A stretch of DNA of 64,000 nt from Varroa destructor (taxonomy: Eukaryota; Arthropoda; Arachnida; Mesostigmata; Varroidae): NCBI RefSeq assembly GCF_002443255.2, contig NW_019211460.1, positions 27,438,481 through 27,502,480 of the forward strand, read 5' to 3'. Position numbers and translations under genes: made by a program. The notes below the pieces were generated by a model. The model saw only the letters and a list, made by a program, of their open reading frames with translations. It was not told where the DNA came from and did not search any database. Shown one piece after another: positions 25,431-37,567 of the stretch. The stretch's first letter is position 1. Every line of letters begins with the position of its first letter.

Positions 25431-27799
25431 CAAATAGGTAAAGGTCGAACATCCCAGTCATGCTGATGTTCTACGTTGCTGGCGTTCTCCAGTGACGTGC
25501 GGCACTTACGACTCGTGCGACGTTGCGAGTTAACTTTGCTCTGTTGTTACCTTCTTCCATACCCCTAGCTTCTCTCATAGTGTTTAACAGCCAGCACTCC
25601 AACCAGCTCGTCAGCCGTCTAAAAGCGGATATCACCATGGACAAGGTTAATCGACAGTGGTTAGCAATGAGCGAGGACTGCCGTAGAGAGAAAACGCAGG
25701 AAGAGACGAAGCAAGCAGGGGTCCTTCGAAGGGTCGTTCGCTAGCGATGAGGTCGCCTAGGTTGGATGAAGATAGAAAAGTTCGAACAGCGCCCGCCTTC
25801 ACCAGCCGACGCTGCTCTTTCCTTCCGTGGCTATTTCCGGCTAACGATACTTCCTTCTCTGCTACTTAACCACCAGTTTGCTCGTGACAGCGGCGACGAT
25901 TCGCTGATGAGGCGGTCATTCTCGGAAAACTGCTCCCCGATGCATTTTCCACTGAACAAAAACCGAACGAGGATGGCTGAGGCGGCGGGATGTCTAACGA
26001 CTGTAACTGCAGCTATGAGATATGATAGCACCGTTTGTAGACTACGTTCCCGATAGGTGCTACGATGGGTAATGATTGCAGCCGTTTATTCGGTCAATGA
26101 AGGACAAGCGTATTGTGCAGACGATCAAAGTACGGTAACACATGCCAAACAGGCATTGTTTACTAAATGTTGTCACTGTCGTAACAGAACCACGAACGGG
26201 CTCAAGATGGTGGCTTGCAATTAAGTCGCGTAATCATCATCATTATTAAGCATTAAACGGATTTCGACAAAAGATAAGAATCGATTCAAACGTAGCACTC
26301 CACAGTGGTACTTACTTTACTCAAACGCACTCTACAGTATTCAGAGTCGCTAAGCATCTACTGGTGTATGGATATTCTAATGTTTGACTTTATAGGACAG
26401 CGATAAACGATGCTTGCTTGCCTAAGGGTTGCCAAAAAGTCTTTTTGCCGTTAAGGTCAAATACATATATGTGTGACCTGGCTATGCGGGACACAAAGAT
26501 CAGACTAATATTACTTGAATGCTACCTTCTAAATAATAGTCCACTCCTTTTTCGTCTTTTCTCTATTATGGATTTTCACCTTAGATGTTCCAATACTACA
26601 TTTTGTTTGACAACGTATTTGGTATAAGAGGCATAGAAAAAGAAAACACTTAACAGTAATGCATGCTGCTGTAGACGTACATGCAGCTATCGGAGCTAGA
26701 GGGGCATCGCTAGTGATCTCGTTACCCGTATAGTTCTCCTGTCTATAACGGTTCGTGTATTTTTTCCGCTATACCAGTATAGACCTCATGGGCTAAGCCG
26801 CCATAGGCTGTATTGTCGCCACTGCCGCCACCACCAGCCACCGTCAGCAGAGTAAAAGCAGCAGTCTGTCTTCCAACTGTTCTAGCTAAGGCCAAGCCTT
26901 TTTTCTATTGTAGTAACTAGTCTTTTTCGGTCCCCAACAGGCCAATCAGCTTCAGTGCGCTTCGGCTCGTCTACATATATTAGCAACTGGTGGCCAACAA
27001 CCCTGCCACAATAATATATGGCGAGCTGGTCGTAAGGATATGGTATCTACGTAGACAAGGCATGCAAAGCTAACAGTGACGACGATGACAGCAGCCTTAG
27101 CGGCCTCTGCAGCGGCTGAGATCTCCAGTGGGTGATGTCTTTGGCGGTTCTCCTATTCGGCAAGAACCGGTTGTTATCGTGTCCATACACACACACCAGC
27201 TGCATGGCCAGCCAAACTCTGTAGCCAGTTAACAGAACCGGTGATGGTTTAGCGCCCGGCAACCGTAGCCCATAGTAATAAGTTTACAGCAAACGCCAGC
27301 GCATTGTGCTGATACTCAAGGGTCGCCACTTGTTGCCTAACGTGCCTTGAACGATAGATGATTTTGGTGATTGCTGGTACCGGTGCGACGACGGACCACT
27401 CCCATCAGCAACGACGAAAGCGATGACGAAGGCAACGGCGTACGTTGACGTTTCACACAAATGCAAAAGGATAAGCGAGTGAGGCGACAAGGTAGGGACG
27501 ACGAACGCGTGAGAGATAAATCGCCCGGGTAAACATGTTGCACTTGCAGTGGTAGTGCTACCACTTCGATTAAAAAAAAAGTAGCAGTGACAGTGCTATT
27601 AGGGTAGCATCAGGTAAAAGGACTGAGTAAGCAAGCAATACTAAAACAGCAGGCCCTTGCTGGGCCTAACATTTACTGGTCGTGCACGGTCTATTGGTGT
27701 CGTTGGCTTGGTCTTGCCAGTTGGTCAAGAGCGTAGCCTGGCCAATTCTTCTCGGTTGCCTTCGTTTGTTTCAGTCCGTTCGCCGTCCTAGCTGACTGA

Positions 27800-28387
27800 G
27801 TGGATGAGTTGACGATAATCCTTCGGCAGCGAAAGAAGACGACGGAGATGGAAGCGGGTGGCGTTGGATTCGATCACGATGTGATCACAGAAGGATGACG
27901 AAAGAAGAAGGAGTCCCTGGAACACTTACAGGAACAGTTGTACGCGCAACGGAAGACTAGTGGTCAGCTAGCAGAAGCGAACGGGTCGGCGGCAACTAAT
28001 GCCCCCGAAGCAGCAGAAGCTACGTCTGCTCTGGAAAGGAGAAACAGCAGTCAAAGGGAGCTTTGCGGTGGCAGACTTAGCGCTGTCCGATGAGGCCGCT
28101 AAGGACCTCTAAGGAGGACTGGTAACGGGTAGAAGCTGACTAAGGAGGGCTCGGACAGGCTGTGACGGAAGCGGCGGCTCGATCGGCAGGCGAAAAGAAG
28201 TAGCGTGGAAAAACGGAGCTTACTGTTCTATGGATTGTTCGAGGAGCTTAGGATTCGAGAAGATGTTCGAGACGAAGAAAAGGAGGAAGAAAAAAGAGGC
28301 ATAGAGGAAAAGTCTGAGCAAACAGCGATACTCGAACAGAGAAACCGGCAGCGACGTGGGATAGGAATAACGTCGTCGACGAACCTT
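27800..28387 (+). other. Purine-rich stretch with an interrupted polar reading frame
   Basis: One plus-strand frame carries strongly polar sequence over nearly 600 bases: KKESLEHLQEQLYAQRKTSG and APEAAEATSALERRN (27899-28090), then, after several stops (28091, about 28100-28165), KRRLDRQAKRSS and an E/K/R-rich tract (28166-28387). It would form charged, coiled-coil-like helices if translated. Stops at 27896, 28091 and 28163 break it, so it is not one intact exon. It may be UTR, a pseudogene, or just the outcome of purine strand bias. No start codon with good context was found for the last block. Confidence 0.35.
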
Positions 28388-28600
28388 TAGAAACGGCATA
28401 CAGTTACCGAGACAGCAGAAGGCAGATGGCGTCTTGCGTGCACATTCTGATCAAACGCGACTGCGCCGCTTAAACAGTGCTGCGACCAAGGCATCGATGT
28501 GACGGGTGGCTACCGTCGGCTATAGCTTATAACTTCGCTAGTTTTGGTCTTCTTGCGCTGTCCCTATTTGTATGGTCAAACGGTTCATTTGTGGTGCGGC

Positions 28601-31600
28601 TGGAGAAAAAGCCTCAACGAGTAAAGTATTGATTAGTAACAGTTAGTTGAACATACACGCGCAGGACAATTCTAAAGAACTGAAAGAAGCACCGTGTAAT
28701 GATGTTGGTAAATTATGTATTTCTGTTCAATCAAGTACAATAATCTGTTCATGCTGACATAGCGGTAATCATGTAGATAAAAGACAGTATTATTTTTTGC
28801 ATTTGAAAACACACCTCTTGTTTGTAGTCTTTTTTGGACCAGTCTAAAGATTAAAACGTTTAAGAATTTATCTTACTTATGAATATCTTTACTTATTATA
28901 TATTTAATATTATATATCTTTACATTGAAATACGTTGCTCTTTAGGAAGTTCACATATTGAACTAGTAGGTCTTAATTTGTTTCATCGATTTTCCACAGA
29001 TGTTATACCTAAACAAGTAGCTTCTGCTTAATCTAACAGTGTGCTTAACATCTAAACAGATCCTTTAATATAGCAATACAAAAGAATCGCGGGAAAACAC
29101 ATTACAAATCTACGCTTCATATCGGTACTACTATAAACTTGGACGGTGCTTTTGTTGTTTATATCAACACCTTTTAAAATGCCTTTTAAAGCTGACTGTG
29201 TCTAAAATCTGTAAAGTCTCTATTAAACCAAGGCTTTTCTATCACTCATTTAGGCTGTCAGTTAAGGTCTAACAACTAAGGTACAGTATCGTACTCTGAT
29301 AGATACATTTGCGCTCCACAGGGATCTGTCATGCTTACAATGTATTATATAACATATATCACAATCGACATGCTAGAAGAATATTTTCGGGGACCAATTC
29401 AATGTCACATCAGAGTAGGGCGACAGGAAAAGAAAGACGAGAACGGCATGAGCATTTTACTATTTGTGATCATACTATTCACTTACCGTACTACCGTAGT
29501 ACGTTAGGTTTGCACAAGATCAACATTGGCTGATAGGTAACGTCCGTATCATGTTTATCTTGTTTCTTCCTATCGGCTTGTATCCATACCTTTCTTGACA
29601 GGGTGGAATATTTCACAGCGCGCAGCCTTTAACTCATTGACCTTCAGACCCAGGTTAGCTCTAGATGGACTGCAAAGATTTACTAACGCGGACGAAGCCT
29701 CGCAAGCGAATTAGTCATCTATATAATTAACTTGAACGATCTTCGTTAACATAGTAGCGGTAATCACTCGTGACGCTTACATACACCACATTGTATAAGA
29801 AATAGTCATAAGCGAGACTTAGCAATCTAATTTAGTTATGCTTTTGACAATATTGTAATGCTTCCTTTATTTAGTTATACCTATTTAGTAATCAAGGTCA
29901 CTTGCGAAGCGATATTCAACTATATTTTACATTAATTAGTCGCTACAGAATCAAAATTAACTCTACGCTACATAAAAAAAAAAAAGATTAACACAGACCC
30001 TTAAGACAACCGAAGGGGCCTGTTTGCGTTCTTCAAAACAGAATATCTTCAACGGCGACATTTTCTATGTGTACTACTAGCTCGACATGAATACCTGTGC
30101 AAGCAATCTGAAACACACCATGCTACTAATAACAATATAAAAAAATCTGACTTACTCAAAAATAGCTTCACACCTAATGTGATAAGTTGCTAAGATATGA
30201 AGTTATAGCTATTGTAGCGCAATTACGCATCTGGTTCAGAACTCTGTTTCTTCGCCTTGTGGCTAGACCTGGCTTTGAAGGTTCAATTCTACCACAGTAA
30301 CTTTTACTTTCATTTTGTTTCTTTTTATCCGGCTCGTTCCCGATATCCAAGCCGGGCCACAAGGAAATATTCATACTCCTATATCGTCTACTTGAACCTC
30401 TTTTGGGAAGTCCTGGCTTGCCCAGGAGTCTTCCCTCCTGGAACTGCGGTCGCCTTTGACTCTCAGTTTCAGTACCCGTTGTTTTGCCTACCAATGAAAT
30501 AGAAGAGATGTCAGATGTAAATTGAAACAGGCTTGAGCTTCTCAGGAAGCAATCTGCTGCGATTATCTGGACTGCACCGGATTAGGCTTAAACTACATGA
30601 CTTCCCTCCGTTTAACAACAGTATGGCCTGTGTATAACCACGAAATAGTGTGATCACTTTGACGGCTCTTCCGGCTGTTTTTTAGGTAAAACTGTATCGG
30701 AACCTTAAATAGGCAAATGCTAACCAACCATCTTGGTCGCTTGCATGCAGAACATCTACGTATGCTAATGGTCGATCGATACTGTAAGAAAGCTGCACAA
30801 ATACCACGAAGTTAAGGTATACATGAAACTTCCGTGCGAGAGATGCCACTCGATAGAGGTTATAGAGGCTATAGCGTGCAAGGTTATCTGTAGAAGCATT
30901 GCAAACGCCTACATCTCTTTGCGTCCACAGAAAATGAACGTTGTGTGCCATATCAATATCGCACGTGTAAACCAGGAAACCGCCTATTGAGTTTACATAG
31001 GAAACTGGGCTGGGTTTTTGTCGAACAATAGAAACGTACTCTAGAATTCGTTGGAGTGCTTTTACGTTTCGATAATAAAATACAATACAGTTATAAATGT
31101 ACAGTTGCATATGCTGAAGTTAGTCAGCCCTTGGAGGCTCAAGCTTTTCTGAATATATACATATATTTGTGTCGAATTTCGTGACCCACGCACGTACTGG
31201 TACAGCGTTAATGAAGCTGCTAATAAAGCCGGAATGTATAAGGAAACTAGAAAAAAAAACCTTCAAAAAATAAAAACAGTCAATGTGTTAATATAATATA
31301 ATTTAATAGTTAACAGATAATAATATTAATTTCTATTTTCGGCATCTTCTATATTATATGTTTCTTGCTTGATACGGCGGCCTATTCGATATGCTACAAT
31401 GAAAAAACTACCTGCGTTCGACAACAATAAGCTGCATGGAAGATACACAATTTATATATTCTCTGTAGTTGAAGTCGTCACATTTAACGATCTAAATACA
31501 TTGTTGAAGCTGTACGTCCAACACGACCGTCAAACATTATTTCAAGCAACTTTTCAAACATTGACCGTAGCTTGTCTGATTCAGGTTTCAACATAGATCA

Positions 31601-33330
31601 CTTGCCGTGATTATGTTACAATGGCACCATTGCATGTGCTAGATCTACTTACATAAACTTACCCTGATACCATTTCAAGATGGCTACTATGGAACTTCGT
31701 GTACGACTGAACTATACCTGCGATAAAAGACAAAATAATTTTGCGTTTCTGAAAAAATACCAAAAATGACGAAATGTTTACATTTTTATATACAAATGCT
31801 ATTTTAAAACATTTTCTGTGTAAGATTAATACAATGCTGATAATTTAACATTCGGTCGCGTTAACAAATTAGTAATATTTATGTAGGGGAACAGTTGTTT
31901 TGTAAACAAACCTTAGAACCTGGACTGCATTTAAGTGCAACATAACATTAGCATAGATAAGGTTTTGTTGAGTTGTTTGTTGAGGAATCGTCCTCTTCCA
32001 AAAGCTTCTTTTCCTTGGCAACGGCATCAGAATTTTCGTTTGACATCAGTCACTATTTCAGTTTATTGGTTTTGGCCACAGATAGGCCACTCTAACGGTG
32101 ATGATGCGGATAATAATTAAAGTAAACGCTACACCTATATAAAACTACTAACTAACTACCTTTCCTTACTAACTATGCAACAAAAAAACAATAAAATGTT
32201 CGACAAAATTGGATCTACATTTCGCTACCGTCCTCTACTTCAACAAACAGCTTACTTTTACTACTATCGAGCTTCCGTGTTAAGCTATAGGCTAACGGAT
32301 CTTTTGCGGTTGCGAAATATAAGAGTCTGCATTCGGTAAACGAGTCCATAGGAGATACAAGGCAGTAGTATAAGATAGAATTGTATAGAAGGTACTCTAA
32401 TGTCCGGGTTTAATGATAGAAAAACAAATATGCAAAATTGGCGTCCTCTTCCAAGCCACGTGTAGCGAGTTGTCAGTTTAGCATGAACATCTGTACGGAG
32501 CTCTGCCCCTATTAACAGAGGCCAATATTTCAGCTATCAGTACTGAAAAGGAACAGCGCTGACTCATGGCGCTTGAAATTGTTTCATGGAGGTCATAGTA
32601 AGCTAGGTAAATTATCATATAAGTAGTTTTACCTAGACGGACCTTAGCGATCGCGTTGCACCATAATTGCGCTCTAAGATTTACGTTCGCTTTGAAGTCT
32701 ACGTTGTTTGCTATTATTAAAATGATTTCGATGCCTACCTAAGTTGTTCAGTTGCGAGTTAGCCCCTGTGAAGGAGCTTAGTTGACATATCGCTACGGTT
32801 TAACCGATGCTACCATTGGCTAAACTCGTCCTTAGCAGCTGGATACATACTGGGCTCTGGGCAGGATAATCCTCCCATTTTTAACGGTTACAACACGAAG
32901 GAGCAGTATTCGTAAAGAAATGAATGATTACAAGGCTCATGAAAGGGATAGAATTCATGGAAGTTTGTATATAGAAAAAATGAATTAACTATAATAAAAA
33001 ATACTGATTACTGATACTAAAATACTGATTTTTTTTAAACTCTAGTTAGGAAATCAAATATATCGTGTCTGCTACCGGGGAGCGGTTCTGCTATCAAGGG
33101 TAGCAAGAATTCCTACAGCATATTATATGATCTACAGGGTAATTAACATTCAAGTGCACGTACATGCATGCATGTTCGGAATCGCTTATAAATTACTTAT
33201 ATTCGTGAAGTGGCCCTTTAGTCAAGAATACGTGGGACGTAACCTCTGCACTACAAACGAAGCAAATTTCGAATTATCTTTCTTTCGCAACGAAAAGAAG
33301 CTGATTCGTACTGTCACTCATTTTTATGGA
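28601..33330. other. AT-rich spacer
   Basis: A 142-codon minus frame at 30682-31110 begins at an ATG (with C at -3) but has no known motif, and its length is what chance predicts. A 106-codon minus frame at 30174-30494 is arginine- and lysine-rich and equally anonymous. The remainder holds A/T runs. Confidence 0.55.
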
Positions 33331-34000
33331 TATAAATAATGCCATTTGGACGGACGATTTTCGACATAGTGCGACACAGAGGCGTGCCCCCAATCGTCCG
33401 CTTCGTTAGAGCAGCTCTCACGAAACACAGGTAGCATTCAAACGGCGATAGTGCTAGCGGCTGTGGAAGTAGTGCGTTAGTCTGTCCTTCGTCCTGATAT
33501 CCAGCGACGGTGAAATTGCTACTGTACAATAGTATGAAGAGGCGCAGCAGCGTCACCAGTAGCAAAGGCAGGGCGGTAACGTCGGAGACAGGCCAATAGG
33601 AGTAAAGTCTACTCCTTTTCTGTCTGACTTCTTTGTCACTGCCTGCTCGGTTCGTCTGGGTTCGATACAGGCATGAGGTGGAGTCGGGAGTCGAAGACTC
33701 CAGTTGCAACGAGAACTGAAGGTGCTGAGGTACGCTCCCCTGTTATACCGCCAAACAGACGAGGAGGATAGAATGCCGAGAAGGCTGGCAAAGAGACCAG
33801 CTAAAAAGAATCTACGAAATAATAACTAAAAACGCTCTAGAAATTCGGGATAATAATGCATCTTGCCAGGACAGAAGAAGCGAAGGAAAGAGAAAAACAG
33901 TGAGTAGAAGAAACAAGGGAAAACTATCGTCTTGTTTTCGACAGTGTCGTTGTTATGGCCACGCTGGTGATTTTCTGGCTAGCGAACTTCCAATGTTGCA
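33331..34000. other. GC-richer patch, no gene identified
   Basis: A 131-codon minus frame at 33314-33709 includes a leucine-rich hydrophobic segment (VTALPLLLVTLLRLFILLYS), which could be a membrane helix if translated. No family is recognised. Confidence 0.4.
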
Positions 34001-35741
34001 GCTTACCAATTAACAATCCGTAAGGCTTGAACGAGCTAGATCGTCAAGGAAGCCGCAATCCCTGCCGTTTTCAATCGTAGACACACTAGGTTTTCTATCA
34101 CACACATCTCTGCATATGAATGAGGGAATTAGCACCTGGTATCTTCACAAATGATAGGTTATAATCATTCCACGTTTATGATGTTTGACTTTACACGTGA
34201 ATTGAAAGGGCTCCATATTTGCCTGCACTAACCACGATTTATGTAACTGTGATTCTAAAAAAAAAGGGAAGTGCACGGCGCTCAAGTATACAGCACGCGG
34301 CACATAGCTGTACTGATATGAGGCATAGATAAAATACACTCGCTTAGTGAGAGAGCATTTGTCTCGAGACTCTTTTTTTACCCCCAAGGGAAGCGATTCG
34401 TGACCGAATTCTACGCGATCTGCTCTGGGATTCCAAAACTTACACACTGTTTCTGAAAACTGAAGATGGATTTGTTTATGTCTTATCTTCAAGAGCAAGG
34501 TAGAAAATCTTATCTCGACAAAGATTTATTCCTACAGGAGCGTTGCATATACGTTGTTCTGGCTTACAATGCACCGTGCGTGTCGGCATGAAATGGTACG
34601 CTCAACATTTAGACGACAAGTTGTCTACAGTTTCAAATCTTTAAGTGAAGTAACTTGCCGGTAATAATTCTATAGAAGAGCACGATCGTTCTATGCGCTC
34701 GCTAGTGACAAACATATAGTAAAACGGAGGAATTCTTTTCTTTTCAGAAAGATTTCGCTGCCTCTATCAAATCCGAATTAAATTGCCCGGAAACTATCGA
34801 TAGTACGAGAGAAATAGCCACGGACGTAAATAAATAGCATTGCGAAAGCAAGCCTGTTGATCAGTGTGGCTGTAGTGCTTGTGGTGAACTAAGTTCACCT
34901 CTCCGTGCCTTTTCTTTTTCCGTGCTATGTAGCTGTTGGCGTTTATTACAAATAAATTATCCTATTTTAGTTTCTACTAATCAGTATCATGAAACAACCC
35001 GTATGATGTACGTAAACGCACGTCTGTATGTCGTTTTCTCCAATTACCGATTTCGGTTACATTGCCTTTATAAGTGGGGCGCTAAGGATGTGTAGTACCT
35101 TTATTGCATGAAACATTTTTTAGGGCTAAGCAAATCTTAAGATGTATATGTTATTGGTAACCCTGACAAATCTCAGAATCTAAAAAAAGACCGTCAATCT
35201 GACTAAGACTTGGCTTTTCTTGTTAGTTTAAATAGATACCTATCGTAAAGGATAAGAAAGTTACGTCCACTTAGATTTGAGCATGTGGGGGCCAGCCGTC
35301 TGATCCAATGCCTCGCGGCGATGCCGGACTAAAATTCGAAACATAAGTACGTGGGATTCAGCTACGGATCATTATACAGTGTAACAGAGTGAACGTTTTT
35401 GGCTAAACACTGTGGACTGAATCCTTGGAAGCTGCAAAATGTTTCTCTTATACTGATAAGCTGTTTAGCAGGAACATTTCAATATCATACAATTAAACAC
35501 TATAAAAAGCCTACTAGGGTAAATTATGCGCTATATATAAATATATCTGTATTATTAGACATTAGTTAGCTAGAAAGCAATGCTATTTTAGTCATTCTAT
35601 TATTAGTATTACAGTTACGATCCTTTATCACTATATTACTGATACCCTTTGAATACTAGCAACATGAACTAGTAGACAGACAGGATTTACTAGAAGTAGG
35701 ATGCTGTAACAGAAAAATACCTATTACGTCTAGGCCTTGTT

Positions 35742-35760
35742 ACAACTGTATTACAGTTGT
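35742..35760. repeat. 9-bp inverted repeat around one base
   Basis: ACAACTGTA and TACAGTTGT flank a single T, giving a 19-base near-palindrome. It contains CAACTG/CAGTTG, an E-box-like core on both halves. It is the kind of site a dimeric DNA-binding protein could use, but that is speculative. Confidence 0.4.
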
Positions 35761-37439
35761 TATGTCTCTGCAAGGTTCAGTCTCGTTAAATATAGTACAC
35801 TACAGAAGGATCTAACGGATCTGACAACAACCAGAGACAATATTAATGCACTTATAAGGCTATTGCTTATGCTTTTGCAGCGTTTTCGGTCGCCGTTGTT
35901 GCCGCTGCTGCTGCGATTCAACAAGATAACAGTGATATGGTTAGATCGTCCTGCATGACACTATGGCGAAAGCACTAACGGCAACAGGATCCAATCAAGC
36001 GGAAAAAAGCTCTTCAGAGCGAGTGTCGTCACCTCCCACTTGTTTCTATAAATACAAAAGGTAGATGTCCTTTACATGGTGTTTCCATAAAAATCAAGAC
36101 AGGGTTAGTTTACTTAATCGTATTGAAGAAGCAATTGTTATGCCATCGATATAAATCATATATCGGATGTGTAAATCATATGTTTGCTTGCCTATGGTAT
36201 GATAAGATAGCTGACGGCGATTGTTCCTTTACCAAAAGGGACGTTAAACACATATGACGATATACTATAGGTTCCTTATTTTGTCTTATAAAATACACTA
36301 AAATTTACTCCGTTTATGCATCCCGCACACGTGTCACATGATACTACATCGTACTCAGCTCCGGTAAGGTTGACGGACAGTTTATGTTGCAATTATGTCT
36401 GAGCATGGCGAACATCCCTCCTATACCCCCTTAGCAACGCGTTCGAATAAATGCACCATCGAGAACGTTCTGTACAATGAATTTTTCGTGCGGCGTTGCC
36501 TAGTAACGGTTCAGACTCGCGAAAAAGCACAATAGATAGAAATATGTTTGCTTTTTGCTTGTGACGACAAGTCTCGATTTTGTCGAACAGCAAAGTCTTA
36601 TACGCTTACTTGCTAAGCGCCTCTATGCGTTTCTCCCGTTTTCTTTTCCTACCTAAGTAGCACCTAACGTATTACAATCTTGCCCACTTCCATCTTCTGA
36701 TTCTTTTGCTGATAACTTGGATATATGGAGTAGAGTTTGGAAGATAGCTGGCCCCTATCTCGTTCCCTTAGACTATATGCCTTCATGAGTTCGTCCAACC
36801 TCGATACGCCTAGGCTCATAAAAAAAAATCGGCACAAAGCCAAGCACCTTTTGGGTGATCGCTATCGACCTAAAACAGCTTCGTAACCTTGAAATATATC
36901 TAACAGAGAAGGCCCACAGACGAAAAACCCGTCGTAGGGTTACCAGTAGTATAAAGCAAAGGAACTTTCAATCAAACGCGTTCGTTTTCAAGATGGCCCT
37001 AAAGCCAGCCAACAGCCTTAATGGCAGCGAAATATAACGGCAAGAACGATGCATATAAATTGGATACTTTTCAAGTCGGCTTGATCCTGCAAATGAGGTG
37101 AACGCAACATTTTTGTCTCTTTACATGCCACTTAGCTTAGTTGAGATTGTGCTAGAGATCAGTATATCAACTAGCCAAACTAACTAGAGTAATTGGGCAA
37201 TACTGCTGGATCTGCGCAGTGTTCTGGAAATAAACTGGCTATGTTTCGGAGATACGTTAATATACATTTAAAGAGATGCACCGAATATCAGAAAACATTT
37301 CCTTTAGCAACAGCTGACGTCTCCCACGGGGTTTCATACAGCGACGCAAACGCAAGAGCAACAGCGAAGAAATATTGGGACTAGAAGGTTTCGGGCGGAA
37401 AAACGTGTGGATAGCTATTGCGTATAATGGAAACGTGTC

Positions 37440-37567
37440 CCTGCAGGGGGTAACGTTTCATTTTCTGATAACACTTCTTACAGCTAAGTGCAATTACGTG
37501 ACAAGATTCGATCCCATTCGTACACGCGTCACACTTCGCTGATGATCTACAAGTGTACGTATTGTAA
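37440..37567 (+). pseudogene. Possible LINE reverse transcriptase fragment (FADD box)
   Basis: The frame from 37511 reads IPFVHASHFADDLQVYVL then stop (37565). The core FADDLQVYV (37535-37561) fits the catalytic F/Y-A-D-D box of non-LTR retrotransposon reverse transcriptases, where the two aspartates bind metal and a short hydrophobic strand with a tyrosine follows. About 30 codons upstream, in another frame, LQGVTFHFL (from 37441) weakly recalls the QG-S-LGP-LLF block that precedes the box at about this distance in LINEs. Nothing convincing is visible further up- or downstream, so this would be a very small and eroded scrap. A chance match is a real alternative because only one motif is strong. 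Confidence 0.28.

Larger units (their letters stand above)
24931..28600. other. Largest GC-rich region, no intact gene identified
   Basis: Two GC-rich blocks (24931-26060 and 26641-28600) are separated by AT-richer DNA. They contain many degenerate CAG/CCA/CGA-type triplets and long open frames on both strands, all without a recognisable domain. This is the best place in the window to look for exons, a 5' UTR or a promoter. Confidence 0.45.

Noticed and set aside
30272..30290. GGTTCAATTC string, considered as a tRNA T-loop
   Set aside because: No T-stem, anticodon arm or acceptor stem could be built around it.
30682..31110. 142-codon minus-strand frame starting with ATG
   Set aside because: I recognised no motif, the start context is weak (C at -3), and about one chance frame of this length is expected in the window.
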